A stretch of 61,312 nt of DNA. Origin: Peribacillus asahii (GTDB taxonomy: Bacteria > Bacillota > Bacilli > Bacillales > DSM-1321). Positions 25,321 through 32,570 of the stretch are shown here, piece by piece. The notes beneath the pieces were generated by a model. It did no database searches, was not told the DNA's origin, and was given only the letters and a program-made list of their open reading frames with translations. Every line of letters starts with the position of its first letter. Position 1 is the first letter of the stretch. The stretch lies in NCBI RefSeq assembly GCF_004006295.1, contig NZ_CP026096.1:1-61312 (forward strand). The letters are read 5' to 3'. A program made the position numbers and the translations under genes.

Positions 25321-25506
25321 TTATGCTTCGTCCCATTCTGGTGCTGGCGTTATTGTGATGGCAGGGTATTCATTTGGTAACGTCCAACCCTCATTTTTTA
25401 AATACAGCATTGTTTTATTATAAATTTCATTATTATCCGATGTATTAGAATCAATCATTACCGATAATTCAGTAGGTCCAAAGTCAATAATCACTCGATA
25501 AGTCAT
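25321..25506 (-). CDS. Hypothetical protein, 61 residues
   Basis: Acidic small protein starting MTYRVIIDFGPTELSVMIDS with an alternating beta-like N-terminus and a Pro-rich end (ITITPAPEWDEA). Good GGAGG ribosome binding site. Sits between the antirestriction gene and the small membrane peptide in a minus-strand series. Two hairpins, CGGCT/AGCCG near 25532-25548 and TCCGGCTGC/GCAGCCGGA at 25578-25603, separate it from ardC. Function unknown; small acidic proteins in such regions can be DNA mimics, but this one is only mildly acidic. Confidence 0.5.
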   Translation of the reverse strand: MTYRVIIDFGPTELSVMIDSNTSDNNEIYNKTMLYLKNEGWTLPNEYPAITITPAPEWDEA

Positions 25507-25643
25507 TTTTTCCTCCTTAGATAAATTGTAATCGGCTCTGATCCAGCCGATACAATTTTACTTTTATATCATTAAGGTTTTCTCCGGCTGCATTTGCAGC
25601 CGGACAACTATTGTGTTTGTGTTTTTATATGTTACTTGTATCT

Positions 25644-26492
25644 TTAATTTTTATATTTTTCTTCGTACTTTGTACCAAGAATGTAATCAGTTGCTTTTTG
25701 CGCTTGTGCTGCTGCTTTAACGATTAATGTTTTATCGTCTTTTAATTTTCGCAACCAAGACTGTATATAAGCAGCTGAGTTATCAAAAGTCACATCTACA
25801 AAACCAGATAAACCTGTTAACATGCTTGCTCCAACCTCTGCAACAAGTTCTTCTTGTGAATATTCTTCTGAACCGAAATGGGCTGTAGCTGAAGTGATTC
25901 CAGTTCTTTTCAATCTGCTGACATGACCTGTGCTATGTATAAGCTCGTGGAAAGTTGTTGCGTAATATTCTTCAACCTTTCTAAAATCCTTCATTGGTGG
26001 AATGTTTATATGGTCTATACTAGGTTGATAATATGCTCTGCCACTGTTATAACTAAAGCTCGGAGAATTTATATACCCTTTTATAATGTTTTCAGCTTCT
26101 TCTATTGGGTCATGTTCAAAAGTTTCTTCTTCTTGACGCTTGCTCTCAATACCTTCACATTGATTTATATTAAAAACCCGGTAGTATCTAAGTAGTGGGA
26201 TTTTTTCTTCTTTGCCTGTATCTTTATTTTCTGTTTCAATCCACTTCCAGAAAACCACGATTTCTGATTTTGCTCCAGGAAGAACTTTTGCCCCTTTTAT
26301 TTCCTGAACTTGCTTAAAAGTAATATACTCCCCTGGATCTAACAGCATTGTGTTAATACCTCTGTATGGTTTCTGAGTTTTCCAATTTACTGCTGTATTG
26401 CCATTCACCCAAGGCTTTTGCCAAGGTACTGTTCCCTGTTCTAGTTTCTCAATAATTTTGTTTGTTACGATTTCATAAACGCTATTTGTCAT
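25644..26492 (-). CDS. ardC: ArdC-family antirestriction protein / zincin-like metallopeptidase
   Basis: 282 residues. The N-terminal domain (about 1-120) opens VYEIVTNKIIEKLEQGTVPW with the following PW.. NWKT motif typical of the ArdC N-terminal single-strand-DNA-binding domain. The C-terminal metallopeptidase-like domain carries FHELIHSTGH (HExxH plus a third His) near residue 178 and EELVAEVGASML. ArdC proteins protect incoming conjugative DNA from restriction by binding single strands. Preceded by AGGAGGAG and by a promoter with the AGTGTCTAGATGG word. Its presence defines this zone as a probable early-expressed protective region. Confidence 0.9.
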   Translation of the reverse strand: MTNSVYEIVTNKIIEKLEQGTVPWQKPWVNGNTAVNWKTQKPYRGINTMLLDPGEYITFKQVQEIKGAKVLPGAKSEIVVFWKWIETENKDTGKEEKIPLLRYYRVFNINQCEGIESKRQEEETFEHDPIEEAENIIKGYINSPSFSYNSGRAYYQPSIDHINIPPMKDFRKVEEYYATTFHELIHSTGHVSRLKRTGITSATAHFGSEEYSQEELVAEVGASMLTGLSGFVDVTFDNSAAYIQSWLRKLKDDKTLIVKAAAQAQKATDYILGTKYEEKYKN

Positions 26493-26504
26493 TTGTTCTC
26501 CTCC

Positions 26505-26535
26505 TCTTTTTATACCATCTAGACACTAAGTTAAA
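26505..26535 (-). promoter_or_regulatory. Promoter of ardC with conserved AGTGTCTAGATGG word
   Basis: Minus strand: AGTGTCTAGATGG immediately followed by TATAAA, then AGGAGGAG and the ardC ATG. The -35 side is weaker than in the two sister promoters (22815 and 26785), which suggests the shared word is an operator rather than just promoter sequence. Confidence 0.6.
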
Positions 26536-26553
26536 GAGTTTTATTTTTTCTTT

Positions 26554-26760
26554 TTAACCTTCGAATGACGTCCAATAAATATTATAATCAGCCGAATCAC
26601 TATCACAAGCTTCTCTAATTTCTTCCTTACTCATGCCATTATGGAAACAAGAAATCAACAATCTTAATTTAGAATCATACCACTCTCCAACACTTTCAAT
26701 GATAAAAGCTGTATCTCCCTCTTCTAAAATTCGTTTGGTATCCTCTGTTATTACAAACAT
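26554..26760 (-). CDS. Hypothetical protein, 68 residues
   Basis: Start MFVITEDTKRILEEGDTAFI at 26760 is fixed by GGAAGGGGGGAG just upstream; a longer frame to 26802 would run through the promoter. Small, acidic, soluble protein with a Cys pair (ISCFHNG, REACDSD). First gene after copy B of the structured element, upstream of ardC and likely transcribed with it or just before it. Unknown function; an antirestriction or anti-SOS role would be in keeping with the neighbours but is only a guess. Confidence 0.6.
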   Translation of the reverse strand: MFVITEDTKRILEEGDTAFIIESVGEWYDSKLRLLISCFHNGMSKEEIREACDSDSADYNIYWTSFEG

Positions 26761-26784
26761 TTTCTCCCCCCTTCCCATATTTAT

Positions 26785-26813
26785 ATTATACCATCTAGAC
26801 ACTATAGGAACAA
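26785..26813 (-). promoter_or_regulatory. Promoter with conserved AGTGTCTAGATGG spacer
   Basis: TTGTTC, 17 bases, TATAAT on the minus strand, identical to the promoter at 22815-22843 in all but one or two positions. It lies about 75 bases downstream (in transcription sense) of structured element copy B. Confidence 0.75.
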
Positions 26814-26884
26814 GAATAAAATGCTATTAAGCACCATTTTTTTGCCCTCTTTTGTATATAAAAAGGAATACTTTAACTACCTTT

Positions 26885-27461
26885 TTACCTAAAGGCAACC
26901 TTACGCCTTCAGGCGTTTAGGCTTTTAAATCTTTATAGGTTTGATGTTCCCCTTGTTTTGAGGTGTGAGGTTGGCTGGGGTGTGGGGCTAGCCCCGCATA
27001 GCGTAAATCAGTAAGGCAAAAGAGCACAACTATAAACGGAAAATCTGGCGGTTTGGCAGGTATACTAGCTAGATCAAGCCGATTTACATAAATCCTCGTT
27101 TTGAGTATGTTCGGCTTGGCGAATATACTCTACCTGCCAAAATCAAAAACGCAAGGGGAAAAGTTTAAACTTTTCGAAAGAGTGGAGATTTTTTGAGTGG
27201 GTTTCTCAAAAAATACTACTCGTCCCTTGCGATTTTGATAGCTTTTTTGGGTGTTGGGGTTGTTTTTCAAGGTTTTCGGCTCGTTCGGTATGGCGGCCAT
27301 AGCCGTAAATGGAACAGGAACCTACAGGATGTTAAGAAAGGCGCTTTTCCTTTCTTTACATCCTGTGGTTATCGGGCCATTTAATGCCGAAGCGACACTT
27401 AAAGACTGTTAGAAAGAGTGTTTTTTCTCTTTCTTACAGCCTTTTAGTGCTGCCGCCCAAA
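26885..27461. repeat. Large structured non-coding element, copy B
   Basis: Homologous to copy A (22915-23496). The same order of stems is kept: GCCT..AGGC hairpin, GGCAGGTA/TACCTGCC enclosing CAAGCCGA/TCGGCTTG, the long stem 27142-27157 with 27224-27239, ATTTTTTGAG/CTCAAAAAAT, and the 193-base module 27269-27461. In the long stem both arms differ from copy A (B has AAACGCAAGGG, A has TTCATGCAAGG) yet pairing is preserved apart from one mismatch, which is compensatory change. An extra AAAAGTTTAAACTTTT palindrome is inserted at about 27160-27175. Confidence 0.75.
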
Positions 27462-27527
27462 TAAGAAGTTTTTTATTTAAATTGAAAAGGTTTGTCGATA
27501 TTTTTTATATTTTATTTTGTCCTCCCA

Positions 27528-27577
27528 TCTGCTGTTAAGCCGATAGATTTGACGCTGATGTTTTGGCTTAACAGCAA
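27528..27577. other. Long hairpin
   Basis: TGCTGTTAAGCC pairs with GGCTTAACAGCA across a 25-base loop, between structured element B and the small HTH gene. It may be a terminator or part of the structured region; no T-run is obvious. Confidence 0.5.
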
Positions 27578-27710
27578 AAGTATATTCAAAGTTTTTTAGA
27601 TTAGAAGAAAGCTACCAACTCTAGTAAGAATCTACTTTACCAAAAACCTTTACATTCACGTATATCTTCCTTTTTTGAGGTCAACAATGGAGTGTGAGAG
27701 GTGAATCATA

Positions 27711-27947
27711 ATGTTGTTTGATTGGTTAAAGATAGATACAAAAAAAGAAAAAACAGAGTTTGGAGATTTTCTAGAAGCCTATGATATTAAGCAAGAATGG
27801 TTGGCCCGAAAAAGCAAAACAAGCCAAAGTTTAATTAGTCTTTTAACATTAGATCATTCTAGAAAACCTAAACCAACTACCGCAAATAAAATTTTAAAGG
27901 TATTACGAGAATTTGAACCTAATATAAAAAGAGAAGATTTATGGTGA
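27711..27947 (+). CDS. Small helix-turn-helix (XRE-like) regulator
   Basis: 78 residues. After a short leader the sequence FGDFLEAYDIKQEWLARKSK then TSQSLISLLTLDHSRKPKPT fits the lambda-repressor-like fold (helix 2 QEWLARKSK, recognition helix SQSLISLL). Ribosome binding site GTGAGAGGTG upstream. Divergent from nothing close; convergent with 28022-28516. Likely a repressor of a plasmid promoter. The sequence before residue 12 is charged and may be an arm. Confidence 0.7.
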   Translation: MLFDWLKIDTKKEKTEFGDFLEAYDIKQEWLARKSKTSQSLISLLTLDHSRKPKPTTANKILKVLREFEPNIKREDLW

Positions 27948-28021
27948 TGATGAATTTATGACAGTTTTTATCCAACCTTAAAAGCTATACTTAAAATTAA
28001 TTTTATTGTTTAGCATTCATG

Positions 28022-28516
28022 CTATAATTTCCCTTTTTCTTTTTCACAATATGCCTGTACTGATTCTATACTCCAATACTTTGTATTAGAAATAATAAGG
28101 TCGGCTTCAGGAATAATCCCTCGATCATAATAATTTTTAACTTTAGCACGATCATATTTCAAACCATGTTCTGTTAAGTAATTAGCAAATTGACTTTGAT
28201 TTAAGTAATTAGAATCATTTTCTTTAATAATGCTAAAAGAAGGTTTTTTGATTAAATACGTATCTTGACGAAAATATAATGTAATTAATTCTAAAGCCCA
28301 TTCTAGCCAATCATCTTCTAAATTTTTGTATAAAGATGTTAAATCAAAGTTCGCATGATTTGGATTTTCAAAAAACCAAGCTAATTTTAAAAAAGTTTGT
28401 TCTATACAATCCAGAGATTGTATGGCTTCTTCAGCTGATAATCCACTTTCATGAGCTAAAATTTTTTCTTCTAGCATCGGGAATTTTTCAATAATACGTT
28501 TAGTTGTATGTTTCAT
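28022..28516 (-). CDS. Putative DNA-binding protein, C-terminal helix-turn-helix
   Basis: 164 residues from the ATG at 28516, seven bases after AGGAGG. The C-terminal part LNQSQFANYLTEHGLKYDRA then KVKNYYDRGIIPEADLIISN resembles MerR/excisionase-type winged helices. The N-terminal 100 residues are helical and acidic. The promoter carries two identical 17-bp palindromes (28529-28545 and 28572-28588), so it may bind them and repress itself. Lies just downstream of radC on the same strand, with a terminator between them. Confidence 0.6.
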   Translation of the reverse strand: MKHTTKRIIEKFPMLEEKILAHESGLSAEEAIQSLDCIEQTFLKLAWFFENPNHANFDLTSLYKNLEDDWLEWALELITLYFRQDTYLIKKPSFSIIKENDSNYLNQSQFANYLTEHGLKYDRAKVKNYYDRGIIPEADLIISNTKYWSIESVQAYCEKEKGKL

Positions 28517-28528
28517 AAAAAAACCTCC

Positions 28529-28588
28529 TGTAAACATTGTTTACAGATAAAATATCACTTTTCAGATTATTTGTAAACATTGTTTACA
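28529..28588. promoter_or_regulatory. Twin operators: two identical 17-bp palindromes
   Basis: TGTAAACATTGTTTACA occurs at 28529-28545, overlapping the ribosome binding site of the gene starting at 28516, and again at 28572-28588. The 43-base centre spacing is about four helical turns, suited to cooperative repressor binding. The second copy lies inside a 45-base perfect inverted repeat (28558-28602). Confidence 0.7.
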
Positions 28589-28601
28589 AATAATCTGAAA
28601 A

Positions 28602-28624
28602 GAGGAGCTGTGCTCCTCTTCGGT
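28602..28624 (-). terminator. Terminator of radC
   Basis: On the minus strand AAGAGGAGC-ACA-GCTCCTCTT followed by TT, directly after the radC stop. It abuts the 45-base palindrome that contains the second operator. Confidence 0.75.
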
Positions 28625-28626
28625 TC

Positions 28627-29070
28627 TTATAATCTTCCAGCTTCTTTGAAGCTGTAGTATTTGGCTTTAGCATTTACGATAACATGATCTAGAACCTCAA
28701 TGCCTAATATCTTTCCACACTCAACAAGGCGCTTAGTTACCTCGTGATCCTCTCTTGATGGGTCAACAACTTGCGATGGATGCTGGTGACTTACGATAAT
28801 CGAAGCTGAATTATTCAGAATTGCGGCCTTGTAAACTTCCCTTGGTGTTACTAGGCTCGCATTTAGAGCTCCTACATGGCAACGATGCACCGCCACAACT
28901 TGATTTTTCGTATTCAGACACATCACGAAAAATACCTCTCTATCTTCGTCACCGATAAATTTCGCCGCAACTTCAGCTGCATCTTGCGGTGATCTAATTA
29001 TGTATTTTTCGCTTTCGTCTAACTCCTGAATTACCTGCTTGATTCTTACTACTTCATAGATTTTTTCCAT
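28627..29070 (-). CDS. radC: RadC-family JAB/MPN-domain protein
   Basis: 147 residues, the usual length of plasmid or phage RadC forms lacking the N-terminal helix-hairpin-helix. The JAMM-type metal site is intact: SHQHPSQVVDPSREDHEVT supplies His, His and Asp, with the upstream glutamate in AAKFIGDEDREVFFVMCLN. RadC-like proteins occur in leading regions and genomic islands beside antirestriction genes; their enzymatic role is unsettled. Ribosome binding site GAGAGGAGAG. It is the gene immediately downstream of the large folded non-coding region 29100-29880. Confidence 0.9.
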   Translation of the reverse strand: MEKIYEVVRIKQVIQELDESEKYIIRSPQDAAEVAAKFIGDEDREVFFVMCLNTKNQVVAVHRCHVGALNASLVTPREVYKAAILNNSASIIVSHQHPSQVVDPSREDHEVTKRLVECGKILGIEVLDHVIVNAKAKYYSFKEAGRL

Positions 29071-29099
29071 GTTTCATCTCTCCTCTCATAATCTCACTT

Positions 29100-29880
29100 T
29101 CGTGAGTTCGAGCACACCGCCACAATACGCGCGGACAGAGGGAAGGGTACGCTAACGAAGAAGCGTACTCGCCAGTGAGGGGTAGTCGAAGCCCAGGCTT
29201 TTCGGGCTTTGACGTTAGAAATCGAGCAAAACCCAATGACTTAGCGAGAGTAAGCTTGCGTTTTTTGCAAGTTTACTCTCGCTTAGCCTACTTGGTTTTG
29301 CCGATTTCTTTCCCCGAACGCCCGCCCTTCCCTCTGTTGCAAGCGTATTGTTACAATTAGGCGAACGAAGGAAGGGAACACTACACCCAAAGTGCGGCTA
29401 AAAGCAGACCGAAGGTATGCAGCCGCCTAATCGTAAAGGGTTCAATGCCCTTTACGATTAGAACGGGACCAAACTATACCCTAATGCGAATCAAAACAGA
29501 CTAAAAGGATGTTTTGATTCGATAACAGCAAAGGGTTCGATGCCCTTTGCTGTTACTATAAAGCGAATTTCTTATTCCTTTTTAAAGGAATAAGAAAAGA
29601 AGCGTACTGTATCAAGACAAAGACTTGATACAGTCGATTTTTGGAGGGGTCGATCCCCTCCAAAAATCGCATTCTTTCTTTATGAAGCAATTGATAAGAT
29701 GCTGTCCAGTAGGCAGCATCGAAGATAATTGCTTATCACATCAAAGCGCAGCTATGATGTGATCGGCTTGTGAAGGCTCGATGCCTGAAGCAAGCCGTAC
29801 ACCCTCCTTTATGATTTTCTTCTCTCCTTTTTTAGTAAACGAAAATAAGGAGAAGGGAAGTTCCCTCCCTTCTCCTGGTT
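29100..29880. other. Extended structured non-coding region with two-hairpin units
   Basis: About 780 bases without a gene, GC-richer than the flanks, nearly all foldable. 29131-29340 is a nested structure: outer CAGAGGGAAGGG/CCCTTCCCTCTG, then AAATCG.GCAAAACC/GGTTTTGC.GATTT, then a 20-bp hairpin at 29240-29286. 29385-29800 holds at least four tandem two-hairpin units, each with a variable first hairpin and a second hairpin carrying a YTCRATG-type loop (29428-29462, 29523-29555, 29635-29669, 29764-29797). Stems are unrelated in sequence but perfectly paired. Confidence 0.7.
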
Positions 29881-29881
29881 C

Positions 29882-30070
29882 TTAGAAGCTTGCCTTGATT
29901 ACTTCTACTGCTAATGTTACTACCGTAGTGATGAAGCAGAATCCATAGATGATGATTCCTGCTGTTTTAAGTGCTTCACTTTTTACATTGTCGAGTGTCC
30001 AGAAGATTAAAAACGTTGCTGCTCCTAAGATAATAATTGCTGTGAATATTGAAATTGCTAGTGCTGTCAT
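29882..30070 (-). CDS. Small two-pass membrane protein downstream of a promoter-like hairpin
   Basis: 62 residues: two hydrophobic helices (about 3-26 and 37-58) joined by the short polar segment LDNVKSEALKTAG. Good AAAGGAG ribosome binding site. Upstream at 30098-30248 lies a nested hairpin that contains a TTGACA box in its stem. Function unknown; comparable in position to the small peptide gene at 38477. Confidence 0.6.
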   Translation of the reverse strand: MTALAISIFTAIIILGAATFLIFWTLDNVKSEALKTAGIIIYGFCFITTVVTLAVEVIKASF

Positions 30071-30097
30071 TTACGACAACTCCTTTCTTTGTTTGAC

Positions 30098-30248
30098 CTC
30101 TCCTAATCTTTGCGGAAAAGGGCTGTCAAGGGGCTTGAAGTTTGTGAAGTTTTTTAAGCGCTCTTCTTAAAAAAGTTCACAAAGTTTGCGAAGCGATAGC
30201 GTAGCATCCCTTGACTGACCTTATGGAGCAAATGATTATACTTAGGAG
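30098..30248 (-). promoter_or_regulatory. Nested hairpin with embedded -35 box (single-strand-promoter-like)
   Basis: Outer stem CTCCTAA/TTAGGAG (30100-30106 with 30242-30248) continuing as TCTTTGC/GCAAATGA, middle stem GTCAAGGG/CCCTTGAC (30125-30132 with 30208-30215), and an inner 18-bp stem (30141-30158 with 30165-30182). On the minus strand the middle stem presents TTGACA, oriented toward the small membrane protein gene; the matching -10 is poor. The same GTCAAGGG/CCCTTGAC stem appears at 38638-38723. Confidence 0.5.
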
Positions 30249-30333
30249 AACAAAGAAGGATTGCATATAGTCCGAGCGATAAAAAGCGAATCGTCAGGCT
30301 TGCCGGACGGACGCACCAGTTCATAGAACTGGT

Positions 30334-30644
30334 CGGATTTTTGGGACTCGATGTCCCCAAAATCCGCATTCATTACTTTAATAGTGGGAGCTATGCGAAG
30401 CAAGCGACACGATTCCTGTCTATAGACAGGAATCTTCCATTGGTTTTGATCTTTAAGGTTTTCGGCTCGTTCGATATGGCGGCTTGCCGTAAATGGAACA
30501 GGAACCTACAGACTGTTAAGAAAGGCGCTTTTCCTTTCTTTACAGGCTGTGGTTATCGGGCCATTTAATGTCGAAGCGACACTAAAAGACTGTTAGAAAG
30601 AGCGATTTTCTCTTTCTTACAGCCTTTTAGTGCTGCCGCCCAAA
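30334..30644. repeat. Structured non-coding element, copy C, with CTCGATG hairpin
   Basis: 30313-30366 is a two-hairpin unit (ACCAGTTC/GAACTGGT, then a stem CGGATTTT.GGGA closed by CTCGATG at 30347-30353). 30455-30644 is a 190-base module nearly identical to the 3' parts of copies A (23304-23496) and B (27269-27461), including the hairpins AAGAAAGG/CCTTTCTT and AGAAAGAG/CTCTTTCT and the closing GCTGCCGCC. Confidence 0.75.
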
Positions 30645-30664
30645 GTTTAGTTCTATTGAATTTA

Positions 30665-31000
30665 AACAAGTTAACTGAAAACCTAAGTGAAAGTCAAAAC
30701 ATAACTTTTCTCTCCACAAAATCAGTTAAAAATCACTTAGATGATGTCTGAGAAACGCTCTACAACGAAACGAAATACAAGAAAGCCTTATAACTGGTCA
30801 TTCAATTTAAAATACAGAGGTTCCTAATTAATAAAAATTAAGTCATATCCTAAAGAACTAATGCAGGGTTAACCCTGCGATCTGTCTTCAGGAAGGATCT
30901 AATTTAAAACTAAGAAAGCTAATTGAAGACCTAACTAAAAATTGAAACCTAGGTTTTATATATCCTTCAAAACATTAGTGTAGAGTTATGTGTATACAGA
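30665..31000. repeat. Dispersed intergenic repeat, copy R1
   Basis: About 335 bases related to 31525-31750 (R2), 32346-32570 (R3) and, for its last third, 37437-37530 (R4). It contains the palindrome GCAGGGTTAACCCTGC at 30863-30878 followed by TCTTCAGGAAGGATCTAATT. No coding potential. R1 and R2 share their first parts (AACATAACTTTTCTC through the ACTGGTCATTC block), R1 and R3 their second parts. Confidence 0.7.
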
Positions 31001-31140
31001 TAATAAAGTTATTTAAAAAATAAAGGCGTTTAAAAATGTAATTATAAACATTTCACTTTTCTTGCTCCTTTCGTTAAAATTTCAAGTATAGACAAAGTTT
31101 ACAGATTTTAATAAATATCTGCTCGAAAAGAGGTAAAAAT

Positions 31141-31446
31141 ATGGCTTGGTTAGAAAACGGCAAACTAATATCAGATGCAGAAAGTCGAGAACTTATTTCT
31201 AAAGGTTATCAATATGTCAAAGGTGTTTTGACGTCACCCGACAAGGTAAATGACTTAATAAGGTCTGGGTACACTACACCACATTTAGCAGAGCGCTTAC
31301 GATATACTTTTACTTCTAAAGAAGCGAAAAGTCTTGGAATTTTAGGGGGTGGAGTTTTAGGTGTTGGCTTAGTTTCATTGGGAGCATGGAATGTTAGAAA
31401 GTTTGCAAAAAGGAAATTTGATAATAGAAAAAAAGAAAATCTCTAA
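31141..31446 (+). CDS. Hypothetical membrane-anchored protein, 101 residues
   Basis: Starts behind AAAGAGGT. A soluble N-terminal 65 residues is followed by a Gly-rich hydrophobic helix (LGILGGGVLGVGLVSLGAWN) and a basic tail RKFAKRKFDNRKKENL. Unknown family. It is a single-gene unit with its own terminator at 31439-31472, flanked on both sides by the R1 and R2 repeats. Confidence 0.6.
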   Translation: MAWLENGKLISDAESRELISKGYQYVKGVLTSPDKVNDLIRSGYTTPHLAERLRYTFTSKEAKSLGILGGGVLGVGLVSLGAWNVRKFAKRKFDNRKKENL

Positions 31447-31472
31447 CCTATTTCAGACTAGAGATTTTTTCT
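31439..31472 (+). terminator. Rho-independent terminator
   Basis: AATCTCTA...TAGAGATT hairpin followed by TTTTTC, overlapping the stop of the gene at 31141-31446. Confidence 0.8.
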
Positions 31473-31524
31473 TTCACTTGTTCAACTAATGAGTGCTTTA
31501 GTAAAACCCTTTAATTAAAAAAGG

Positions 31525-31750
31525 TAAGTGGAGACCTAAGTGAAAGTCGAAACATAACTTTTCTCTTCACAAAATCAGTTAAAAATTACTTAAATGATGT
31601 CTGAGAAACGCTCTACAACGAAACGAAATACAAAAAAGTCTTATAACTGGTCATTCGGTTTAAAATACAGAAGGTCATAATTAATAAAAATCAAGTCATA
31701 TCCTAAAGAATGTGATGCAGGGTTAACCCTGCATCACATTCTTTAGGAAG
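31525..31750. repeat. Dispersed intergenic repeat, copy R2, with a 46-bp perfect palindrome
   Basis: Homologous to R1. Around the core GCAGGGTTAACCCTGC the arms are extended to a perfect 46-base palindrome at 31702-31747 (CCTAAAGAATGTGAT on one side and its exact complement on the other), unlike R1 and R3 where only the core is symmetric. It ends at the 3' end of the minus-strand gene 31759-32208 and could act as its terminator. Confidence 0.7.
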
Positions 31751-31758
31751 GGTCTAAT

Positions 31759-32208
31759 TTACTTTATCTGTTCGACTAAAACAACTTTGTCCCATTCTTG
31801 GTGGTTATAGTCGCTTTCTTTCCAACCCACTCGGTATATATCACCATAGTCTGGGTGGAATCCCTTGGAAGTAAATATCTTTTTATCAAAAGTAATGTTG
31901 TCTCCGTCCTCTTCTCGTGCACTCTCCACAACGATTTCATCACTTTCCATAGTAATGATTTCATATGTATCGGAAATGATACTCTCTTCACCCTCACTAG
32001 AAACCAGCCTTTCTCTACCCATATATTCCATAGATGTTTGCTGGTCCAGCTCTACTCTTGGCCTTTCCTTAATGTTTGCGAGACGGTTTATTTCTCCGAT
32101 AATCTTTTCATCTTGCCTTTGGTCCGCATTGTAAAAACCGATTGCGTATCCCCCACTTAACCCTACTAACGTTCCTGCGATTGTGAATGCTACTACTGTC
32201 TTCTTCAT
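31759..32208 (-). CDS. Exported or membrane-anchored hypothetical protein
   Basis: 149 residues. An N-terminal hydrophobic segment (VVAFTIAGTLVGLSGGYAIG) is an uncleaved anchor or signal peptide; the remainder is acidic and probably extracellular, with no Cys. Start preceded by AAAAGGCGG. No family recognised. Bracketed by repeats R2 and R3. Confidence 0.55.
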   Translation of the reverse strand: MKKTVVAFTIAGTLVGLSGGYAIGFYNADQRQDEKIIGEINRLANIKERPRVELDQQTSMEYMGRERLVSSEGEESIISDTYEIITMESDEIVVESAREEDGDNITFDKKIFTSKGFHPDYGDIYRVGWKESDYNHQEWDKVVLVEQIK

Positions 32209-32326
32209 ATGTATTTCCGCCTTTTCTATTGCTCTTATCTACTTACTTATTAATAATAACATGCAAATTATTTACCATACTCTCCACCCCTAGGCATTTT
32301 ACTAGCTGAAGCACACTTTTCAAACT

Positions 32327-32570
32327 CTATTTTGCACTATAAGTAAATATAAAAAGCCTTATAACTGGTCATTCGATTTAAAATACAGAGGGTCATAATT
32401 AATAAAAATCAAGTCATATCCTAAAGAAACTAACGCAGGGTTAACCCTGCGATCTGTCTTCAGGAAGGATCTAATTTAAAACTAGGAAAGCTAATTGAAA
32501 ACCTAACCGAAAGTTGAAACATAGCTTTTATTTAACCTTTAAAACCTTAGTGTAGACTTATGTGAACAAG
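32327..32570. repeat. CTATTTTGCACTATAA motif and dispersed repeat copy R3
   Basis: 32327-32342 is CTATTTTGCACTATAA, found again at 33552-33567 (same strand) and 36091-36106 (inverted). It is followed directly by R3 (32346-32570), which matches R1 in its second part, with palindrome GCAGGGTTAACCCTGC at 32435-32450. Confidence 0.65.

Noticed and set aside
29054..29360. Frames of about 60 codons overlapping the folded region upstream of radC
   Set aside because: They run through strong inverted repeats in a region that folds on both strands; no ribosome binding site supports them.
29428..29797. tRNA genes suggested by TTCRATG loops
   Set aside because: No cloverleaf, anticodon arm or CCA-compatible acceptor stem; stems are too long and vary.
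23051..30568. Short frames inside structured elements (for example near 23051-23269, 27193-27384, 30341-30568)
   Set aside because: The frames are not conserved between copies although the base pairing is, and none has a ribosome binding site.
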